The position numbers and the translations under genes were made by a program. A stretch of DNA of 12,976 nucleotides, taken from NCBI GenBank assembly GCA_034437455.1, contig DAOTUB010000215.1, positions 1-12,976 of the forward strand, in the 5' to 3' direction. This document shows positions 8,317-12,976 of the stretch, piece by piece. The number at the start of each line of letters is the position of its first letter. Position 1 is the stretch's first letter. The notes beneath the pieces were generated by a model. The model did not search any database and had not been told where the DNA came from. It worked only from the letters and a program-made list of their open reading frames with translations. This stretch comes from DAOTUB01 sp034437455. Its GTDB lineage: Bacteria; Chloroflexota; Anaerolineae; B4-G1.

Positions 8317-8340
8317 CTCAATACAATTGATGCCGGATGT

Positions 8341-8381
8341 AAAAATCCCGGAGCTATCAGGTAGCTGACCTGGGGGATTTT
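8341..8381 (-). terminator. Leader hairpin B: terminator or attenuator upstream of fdhA
   Basis: AAAATCCC (8374-8381) pairs with GGGATTTT (8342-8349), enclosing an inner CAGGT/ACCTG stem (8368-8372 with 8358-8362); on the minus strand the 3' arm runs into TTTTT. It could end transcription from the EamA gene about 300 bp upstream. Because it lies downstream of the 8512-8539 promoter, it could instead be a conditional attenuator for fdhA. Confidence 0.6.
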
Positions 8382-8413
8382 GAGCATGGTCTTTGGAATG
8401 CAGGTAAAGCTCA
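8381..8413 (-). promoter_or_regulatory. Leader hairpin E upstream of fdhA
   Basis: On the minus strand TGAG+CTTT (8406-8413) pairs with AAAG (8391-8394) and CTCA (8381-8384), leaving an asymmetric 6-nt internal loop. It abuts the terminator-like hairpin B and would be part of the same structured leader. Confidence 0.4.
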
Positions 8414-8439
8414 TTGAAAGCGCCGCCGTCTTTTGTTAT

Positions 8440-8484
8440 CCCTCACTAGCTTGAAGCCGGTTCTATAAGCTGTGGCTATGAGGG
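8440..8484 (-). promoter_or_regulatory. Leader hairpin C upstream of fdhA
   Basis: On the minus strand CCCTCA-TAGC (8475-8484) pairs with GCTA-g-TGAGGG (8440-8450), a 10-bp stem with one bulged G and a 24-nt loop region. It would form near the 5' end of the transcript that starts from the 8512-8539 promoter. Confidence 0.5.
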
Positions 8485-8511
8485 GCTACAAGTGATAGTT
8501 ATACCTCGCGG

Positions 8512-8539
8512 ATTATACTACGAGGCTGGAATGTGTCAA
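8512..8539 (-). promoter_or_regulatory. Consensus sigma70 promoter of the fdhA operon
   Basis: On the minus strand TTGACA (8534-8539), a 16-bp spacer and TATAAT (8512-8517) match both consensus hexamers exactly. No gene starts between here and fdhA (8125), so the transcript would carry a leader of about 380 nt holding hairpins C, E, B and A. A short CCTCG/CGAGG inverted repeat flanks the -10 element. Confidence 0.82.
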
Positions 8540-8597
8540 GCGGCGTTAGGGCGGGGTAGTGGATGTTATCTCTCAATATTCTGGGGAAAGTGGCAAA

Positions 8598-8668
8598 TGT
8601 AGGTCGGATTTGCTATCCGACCAGGCGGTGGTTAGCGTCGGATTGTCCCAATCCGCAACCGCTCTACA
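8598..8668. repeat. REP/MITE-like palindromic element
   Basis: A 71-bp element bounded by TGTAG...CTACA holds two hairpins sharing a TCGGAT core: GGTCGGAT-TTGCT-ATCCGACC (8602-8622, perfect 8 bp) and CGGATTG-TCC-CAATCCG (8639-8655) with an outer GGTT/AACC. It sits directly downstream of the EamA gene, a typical position for repetitive extragenic palindromes. Its copy number in the genome cannot be seen here. Confidence 0.65.
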
Positions 8669-8679
8669 TCTGCCCTGAT

Positions 8680-9531
8680 TTATTGAGAAGATGCAGTGGA
8701 TGGCTCTATCTGTCTCTGTGCTCCACGGATCGCTCGGGCAGTGATTGCGCCAAGTACCAACGCGCCGCCGACCAGGGCCAGCGGTCCTGGAGTTTCACCG
8801 AGTACCAGGAATACCCAGATAGGGTTGAGAACCGGTTCCAGGGTCAGGATGAGGGTGGCCTCGAGCGCCGGTACATATTTGATGGCGGTTGAATAGAACA
8901 GAGAGGCAATTCCGATCTGAAACGTCCCCAGATAGAGGATGATGCCGACGTCTGATGGGGTCCAGGTTTCCTGAAACGAAAACGGCAGGCCGATGATGGT
9001 ACCCAGTAGGCTGCCCAACAGCATGGTCTGGGCGGGCACGCCGTCTTTCTGCGCCTGCATGCACAGCATCATCGTTGCCAGCGCCATACCACTGATGATG
9101 GCCAATACGTTGCCCGTAAGCCCATCGAGGCTCAGTTCGTCTCCAAAGAAGAGCAAGAGACCGGCGAATATGACCGGCATTGCGAGCCAGTCGCTACGTT
9201 GTGGACGTTCTCGGAGCACCCAGTATCCAAACAGAACGATGTAAATGGGCGCTGTGTACTGCAAAAAGATGACGTTGGCCGCGGTGGTCAACTTGGTCGC
9301 GGTGATGAAAAGCAGTTGTGCGACCGCGTACCCGAGTGCGCCTCCGATCTGCCAGCGCGTCCAGCGAAAACTGAACTGCCGTAGATAGACCAAAAAGACC
9401 AGGCTGGCGATCAGGCTGCGAGCGCCAAAGATCGAGAGCGGCTGCCAGCTTGTGATTTTCACGAGCAGGCCACTGCTACTCCAAAGCAGCGCGGTCAGTG
9501 CGAGAAACAACCTTGCTTTGTGGCGTGACAT
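8680..9531 (-). CDS. EamA/DMT-family transporter
   Basis: A 283-residue membrane protein with about ten helices arranged as two EamA repeats (about residues 7-130 and 145-270). Family signs are the N-terminal ALLWSSSGLLVK segment, FLQYTAPIYIVLFGYWVLRE at the end of repeat one, and TLEPVLNPIWVFLVLGETPG with the following glycine-rich helix in repeat two. Such proteins export or import small metabolites; the substrate is unknown. I start it at ATG 9531 because the N-terminal helix begins there and a promoter lies immediately upstream; the frame is open further to 9741 without supporting features. It has no visible link to the neighbouring hydrogenase or formate dehydrogenase genes. Confidence 0.9.
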   Translation of the reverse strand: MSRHKARLFLALTALLWSSSGLLVKITSWQPLSIFGARSLIASLVFLVYLRQFSFRWTRWQIGGALGYAVAQLLFITATKLTTAANVIFLQYTAPIYIVLFGYWVLRERPQRSDWLAMPVIFAGLLLFFGDELSLDGLTGNVLAIISGMALATMMLCMQAQKDGVPAQTMLLGSLLGTIIGLPFSFQETWTPSDVGIILYLGTFQIGIASLFYSTAIKYVPALEATLILTLEPVLNPIWVFLVLGETPGPLALVGGALVLGAITARAIRGAQRQIEPSTASSQ

Positions 9532-9540
9532 CGGTGGTTC

Positions 9541-9568
9541 ATTATAGTATACGTGGCGCTGGTCGCAA
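9541..9568 (-). promoter_or_regulatory. Promoter of the EamA gene, implying a leaderless mRNA
   Basis: On the minus strand TTGCGA (9563-9568), a 16-bp spacer and TATAAT (9541-9546) make a good promoter. The TATAAT ends only 9 bp before ATG 9531, so transcription would begin at or just before the start codon. No Shine-Dalgarno is present. Confidence 0.6.
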
Positions 9569-9861
9569 CACATCAGGAAACGAGGCGGTAACGTTGGCTC
9601 ACGTTCCCAGTCCGAATCGCTGAAACTCGCTGAACCGTGAACCCTTTTCAGCGCCATCAGCGGTACTGCGCGCCCTGGCGAGTTCACCAACCCAATCGCC
9701 GCCACGACCGCCGACGACGAGGCGACCACGGCGAACCACACTGCAATTCAACCGAATTTCGCTCTGCTATTGTCGCGCGCCTATCGCTGGATTGCGACCT
9801 GTTTTGAAGCTTTACAAAGCGTGTCCTACCTGGCTAGATACTCAGGTGGTGTAGTAAGAAT
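9569..9861. other. Intergenic stretch without a supportable gene
   Basis: Between the hypothetical gene and the EamA promoter I see no convincing coding frame, RNA gene or terminator. There are short directly repeated CGCTGAA words near 9617-9633 and a GC-rich CGCCG/CGACG segment around 9699-9737. The minus-strand frame here joins the EamA frame but looks like chance read-through rather than coding. Confidence 0.5.
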
Positions 9862-10278
9862 TTACAATCGGTCCTCACCTGTCCAGTGTCCAACCAGTAC
9901 ACAGATAGCCTCCAATTTGCCATCCACTTCCCCACAGAAGACTCCGTAATAGCATTCGATACTGCTGAAGAAAGTCATTGCCCAAATGTCCGCAGCAGGA
10001 TGCTCCGTACAGTAGTCAACCAGCTTTTTGGTGGCAACCCTCAGCTTTTTCGTGGCTGGTTCGTCCAGGGCGACCCAAAGACGCGCCTCACAAATTGGTT
10101 TCATTTCCAGGGCTGAGGTAGGAGGAGATGATACATCAATGCCCATACTTTGCCAGCGTTCAGGTGACTCGGACACAGTGACAATCAATTCATCCAATTG
10201 TGTATTCTTTGCTCGGTATTCATTCAGTATCCCGCTGGACACTGCGAAGGCAATGACATCTGTCGTAATACTCCTCAT
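9862..10278 (-). CDS. Hypothetical protein, 138 residues, family not recognised
   Basis: An uninterrupted 138-codon frame reading as a plausible soluble protein: mixed alpha/beta composition, three cysteines in the C-terminal half (YCTEH, IECYYG and VFCGEVDG) and a further one at KPICEARLW, no signal peptide or membrane helix. The start is uncertain. ATG 10278 has no upstream Shine-Dalgarno, and the GAGGAG seen lies just inside the frame. It is on the same strand 91 bp downstream of the hydrogenase endopeptidase, but base composition is lower in GC than the hydrogenase genes and nothing ties it to hydrogenase maturation. It could be a recently acquired gene. Confidence 0.5.
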   Translation of the reverse strand: MRSITTDVIAFAVSSGILNEYRAKNTQLDELIVTVSESPERWQSMGIDVSSPPTSALEMKPICEARLWVALDEPATKKLRVATKKLVDYCTEHPAADIWAMTFFSSIECYYGVFCGEVDGKLEAICVLVGHWTGEDRL

Positions 10279-10369
10279 GTTCAGGGAACTATTTGCACCG
10301 TGTACCGGTCCATGGATTGATACTTCACGCTCAGCTTATAGGAAGAAAGACAATATGCGACGGCTGCCG

Positions 10370-10888
10370 TCACGAGCTATTGCGTGGAGTGGGGTGCTCT
10401 CCCCATTCAGTCAACTCTGCGACGAGCTTTTCGACCAACGTATCCACCTGGGCAGCGACGGGCGGCGAGAGTTCGAGGCCCGCGTCCAACACGCCGGGCT
10501 GCACGCCCCACAACACCACGTTGCGCGGGTAGAGGTCTTTGAGTTTCGCTGCGAGGAGCATATCGGGGATGCCGACCTGGTGCGGGGAGATTTTGACCGA
10601 AAGATAGGACGGTACCTCGTCTCCGGCCAGGCGGAGCAGGCTGCCCGGCTCTTTGCCCATCTCGACCGCGTCGATGATGAGCAGGTTTTCGACCAGGCGG
10701 TCGTCCTCGTCCTTCAGATAATAGAGGAGGTCCAGACCGAGTGTTCCTCCATCCAGGGTCTGGACCCCCTCCGGTAGATCATACAGTGCCGTCAGCCGCG
10801 CCAACACGTGCAACCCCACTCCCTCGTCCGAGAGGAGCAGGTTGCCCACGCCCAGAATGAGCGTTCGGATGGCGGGCCGATCTAGCAC
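10370..10888 (-). CDS. hyaD: NiFe hydrogenase maturation endopeptidase (HyaD/HybD family)
   Basis: A 172-residue protease that trims the C-terminal peptide of the hydrogenase large subunit after nickel insertion. It opens with ILGVGNLLLSDEGVG, the family signature. By comparison with E. coli HybD (E16, D62, H93), the nickel-sensing residues are E22, D73 (LLIIDAVE) and H103 (ISPHQVG). The most likely start is GTG 10888, which overlaps the large subunit stop in GTGCTAG; the longer frame to 10960 is only overlap with that gene. It ends in TGA, so UGA also serves as a stop codon in this genome. Its target is the adjacent large subunit, whose L2 motif ends in the His where cleavage occurs. Confidence 0.93.
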   Translation of the reverse strand: MLDRPAIRTLILGVGNLLLSDEGVGLHVLARLTALYDLPEGVQTLDGGTLGLDLLYYLKDEDDRLVENLLIIDAVEMGKEPGSLLRLAGDEVPSYLSVKISPHQVGIPDMLLAAKLKDLYPRNVVLWGVQPGVLDAGLELSPPVAAQVDTLVEKLVAELTEWGEHPTPRNSS

Positions 10889-12594
10889 GAGCGACCCGTC
10901 GCCTGCACGATCACTTTGGTGATCTCGTTCCCCTCGGCATCCAGCACGTGGACGCCGCACGCCACACAGGGGTCGAAGGAGTGGATCGTGCGCAGTACTT
11001 CTATCGGCTTTTCAGGATCGGCGATGGGCGTGCCGATGAGGGCCGCTTCGTAAGGCCCGCGCTTCCCGTTGGCGTCGCGGGGCGAGTTGTTCCACGTACC
11101 CGGCACCACGGCCTGATAGTTGTGAATCTTTTGGTCCTTGATGTGGATCCAGTGACCCAGCGCGCCGCGCGGAGCCTCGGTAAAGCCCCATCCCTTCGCC
11201 TCGGCGGGCCAGTTCGCCGGATCCCACGAGTCTTGGTCGTGGATGTCGAGATCGCCAGCCGCGATGCTGTCGATCAGTTCCTGGGTCCAACCCACCAGCT
11301 TTTCGGCCACAAGGACGGTCTCGATGCAGCGTCCGGCGGTGCGGCCAAGGGTGGAAAAGAGTACCTCTGGCCCGGCGCCGAGCGTCTCCAGCACCGAGTT
11401 GACCACAGCCTGCACGCGCTCGTGACCCGAGGCGTAGGCGACGAGCATCCGCGCCAGCGGGCCGACTTCCATCGGCTCGTCCTTCCAGCGGGGAGCCTTC
11501 ATCCAGGTGTACTTGTTGTCCGTATCGAGGTATTCATACGGCGGCTGAGGGCCGGTGTATTTGGGCCGGGTCTCGCCGTCCCAGGGGTGCAGTCCCTTGC
11601 TCTCGTCGTCGTATTCGTACCACGAGTGGGCGACGTACTCGGTCACGTCCTGATGGTCCACCGGGTGGACGGTGCTCAGGTCCTTGCCGAGAATCGCGCC
11701 CGCCGGGAGCCAGGGGACGCCGTTGGCGTCGGGCCAGTCGCCGTAGGACATGTAATTGCCCACGCCTTCGCCGATGCCGGCCCATTCCAGGTAGAACGGT
11801 GCTACCGCGAGTACGTCGGGCAGGTAGACCTGATCCACGAACTGTTTCGCTTTCTCGAACAGTCCCAGGATCATGGCGATCTTGTCGGCGTTGATCGCCA
11901 TTTCGCTGTTCGGGTCGATGGGCGAGGCCATGCCGCCCACAAGGTAGGTCTGGAGGTGGGGGTTCTTGCTGCCCAGGATGGCGTGGACGCGGATGACGTC
12001 TCGCTGCCACTCCAACGCCTCCAGGTAGTGGGCCACGGCCATCAGGTTCGCTTCGGGAGGCAGCTTGTAGGCCGGGTGGCCCCAGTAGGCGTTCGCAAAA
12101 GGCCCCAGTTGCCCGCTGGCTACAAAAGCCGCGACGCGGTCCTGGACGCCCTTGAAATAGTCGGCGCTGGAAAGCGGCCAGTCCGAGATCGATTGGGCCA
12201 GTTGAGCCGTTCCGGCCGGGTCGGCGTCCAGCGCGCTGACAATGTCCACCCAGTCCAGGGCGTGCAGGTGATAAAAGTGAATCACGTGGTCCTGTACGTA
12301 TTGGATGCCTTCGATGATGTTGCGCAAAATTCGAGCGTTATTTGGGATCTCGATTCCCAGAGCGTCTTCAACTGCTCGCACGGAGCAGACGGCGTGAACC
12401 GTTGTTCAGACGCCTCATATACGCTGCGTGATCGTCCACGCTTCGCGGGGGTCGCGCCCTTTGAGAATCAGCTCGATGCCGCGGAACATGGTGCCAGAGG
12501 CCCAGGCGTCGGTCACCTGTCCTCCATCCACTTCCACTTCGATGCGCAAGTGCCCCTCGATACGGGTCACGGGATCAACTACAATTTTTGCCAT
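10882..12594 (-). CDS. hyaB: NiFe hydrogenase large subunit with two apparent selenocysteines in the L1 motif
   Basis: A 570-codon gene for the catalytic subunit of a group 1-like uptake hydrogenase. It starts at ATG 12594 behind GGAG, with the classic MAKIVVDPVTRIEGHLRI N-terminus. The L1 motif R-x-C-G-x-C-x3-H reads R58-I-U60-G-V-U63-T-T-V-H67, where U60 and U63 are in-frame TGA codons at 12415-12417 and 12406-12408. The reading frame stays intact on both sides, so this is not a frameshift. L2 is DPCVACGVH with C543, C546 and cleavage after H549, leaving a 21-residue C-terminal peptide. Ordinary gene calling would start it at GTG 12381, losing L1. By homology U60 is a terminal nickel ligand and U63 bridges Ni and Fe. 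The maturation protease overlaps its 3' end. Confidence 0.93.
12362..12413 (-). promoter_or_regulatory. SECIS-like fold serving the two L1 UGA codons
   Basis: The key hairpin is CUGCUC-CGUGC-GAGCAG (12372-12388). Its loop begins 23 nt after the second UGA and 32 nt after the first, both inside the range usual for bacterial SECIS elements, and has G at loop position two. An adjacent ACGG/CCGU hairpin (12399-12402 with 12389-12392) and an enclosing GCGUCU/AGACGC stem (12408-12413 with 12362-12367) could make a three-way junction. Folding was done by eye. Confidence 0.65.
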
Positions 12595-12608
12595 TTCTCA
12601 TTTTCTCC

Positions 12609-12845
12609 TTAGTGAGTGTGTTCAGGAAAGAGGTCAAAGAGGCGGGTGATGATCATATAGACCAGGACAGCCCCCGCCGCGATGCCTACAGAGCTTGCAA
12701 CTTCTATCCAGTGAGGGACGTACGTCGCCCAGGCAGGCGCTTCCAGGCCGATCCAGCCTATGGTCACCCGGTTAAAGAACAATCCGATGATAATCCAGAC
12801 GCCGGCCCAAAAGACGCCGTCCGCTCGCTGCCCCAGTTTGGAAAA
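12609..12845 (-). pseudogene. C-terminal remnant of an NrfD-like hydrogenase membrane subunit
   Basis: About 78 codons, from LFSKLGQRADG to LFPEHTH, encode two membrane helices that align with the C-terminus of the NrfD subunit encoded at 3079-4236: GLFFNRVTIGW parallels GILINRWSIAW, and YVPHWIEVA parallels YSPHWIEWS. Upstream the frame has no start codon and meets a TAA at 12888-12890, and no other frame continues the protein. It ends 14 bp before the large subunit start, the usual operon position of this subunit. So the gene is 5'-truncated, by insertion, rearrangement or an assembly join near 12845-12890. If truly broken, the large subunit lacks its normal upstream operon here. Confidence 0.7.
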
Positions 12846-12976
12846 GAGGCATGGTTCATATAGCCCATTTTGGGGCGAGAAACATCTTTACAAATTCAGC
12901 TAGTCTTTCGGTTATGTCCGACATGTTCAATTTGCCGACTGGCAAACAGTCGATTCACTTCGACAAGCTCAGTACA
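12846..12976. repeat. Non-coding end segment with inverted repeat, probably dispersed repeat sequence
   Basis: No coding frame is supported. It contains a perfect inverted repeat, CGACTG-GCAAA-CAGTCG (12936-12952), overlapping TTTGCC-GACT-GGCAAA (12931-12946). The last bases, TTCGACAAGCTCAGTACA, resemble a word often seen in dispersed intergenic repeats. The segment meets the truncated NrfD frame, so it may be a mobile or repeated sequence. Confidence 0.35.

Noticed and set aside
8276..8360. Possible selC (tRNA-Sec) upstream of fdhA
   Set aside because: The segment has paired arms but no T-arm GGTTCGA-type sequence, acceptor stem or correctly placed TCA anticodon.
8126..8511. Known molybdenum cofactor or SAM riboswitch
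   Set aside because: I could not match the conserved core of either class; it remains an unassigned structured leader.
9532..9741. N-terminal extension of the EamA protein by 70 residues
   Set aside because: The extension lacks membrane-helix logic or a ribosome binding site, and a promoter lies inside it just before ATG 9531.
12406..12417. The two UGA codons as nonsense mutations, sequencing errors, or a UGA-to-Trp code
   Set aside because: They hit exactly the two catalytic cysteine codons with the frame intact either side; hyaD ends in TGA, Trp is TGG elsewhere, and fdhA has a clear Sec UGA. Errors cannot be fully excluded without reads.
10948..12612. Long plus-strand open frame of 554 codons opposite the hydrogenase large subunit
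   Set aside because: Antisense shadow; the minus strand carries unmistakable hydrogenase motifs throughout.
1..12976. CRISPR arrays, rRNA and tRNA genes, insertion sequence transposases
   Set aside because: No regularly spaced repeats, RNA gene signatures or transposase frames were seen on either strand.

Overview
The window looks like part of a chromosome from an anaerobic or facultative bacterium with a formate- and hydrogen-based electron transport chain and a working selenocysteine (Sec) system. Gene content (Tat-exported Sec-containing formate dehydrogenase, NrfD-type membrane subunits, group 1-like NiFe hydrogenase) and the moderately high GC would suit Chloroflexota/Anaerolineae. That placement is inference only, since no phylogenetic marker is present. 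All genes I can support lie on the minus strand, so the window reads from high to low coordinates.

Hydrogenase end (12976-10370): a promoterless C-terminal remnant of an NrfD-like membrane subunit, then the NiFe hydrogenase large subunit (10882-12594), then its maturation endopeptidase (10370-10888). The large subunit is the main discovery. Its true N-terminus lies upstream of the obvious open frame, and the L1 active-site motif R-x-C-G-x-C reads R-I-UGA-G-V-UGA. Both nickel-binding L1 cysteines are therefore apparently selenocysteine, while the L2 motif DPCVACGVH keeps two ordinary cysteines. A SECIS-like hairpin sits at a suitable distance from both UGA codons. I know of [NiFeSe] hydrogenases with one Sec in L2, but not of a double-Sec L1.

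Middle (10369-8126): an unrecognised 138-residue protein, an EamA-type permease with an apparently leaderless promoter, a 71-bp REP-like double hairpin, and a near-consensus promoter followed by a roughly 380-nt structured leader in front of the formate dehydrogenase operon.

Formate dehydrogenase operon (8125-3012): fdhA (1033 residues, Tat signal, Sec191 from an in-frame UGA with a SECIS-like hairpin), a four-cluster ferredoxin subunit with a C-terminal membrane anchor, and a ten-helix NrfD-type quinone-reducing subunit. The three genes are tightly coupled and end at a strong intrinsic terminator. The enzyme would oxidise formate outside the cytoplasmic membrane and pass electrons to the quinone pool.

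Accessory region (3011-1): its own promoter drives a 59-residue membrane protein, a sulfate-binding-type lipoprotein with no transporter genes beside it, and a two-CBS-domain protein, ending at a terminator. Then a near-perfect sigma70 promoter serves fdhE, the formate dehydrogenase accessory protein. The start of another gene runs off the left edge.

Together, two quinone-linked selenoenzymes, for formate and H2, are encoded close to one another with their specific maturation factors (FdhE and the hydrogenase endopeptidase).
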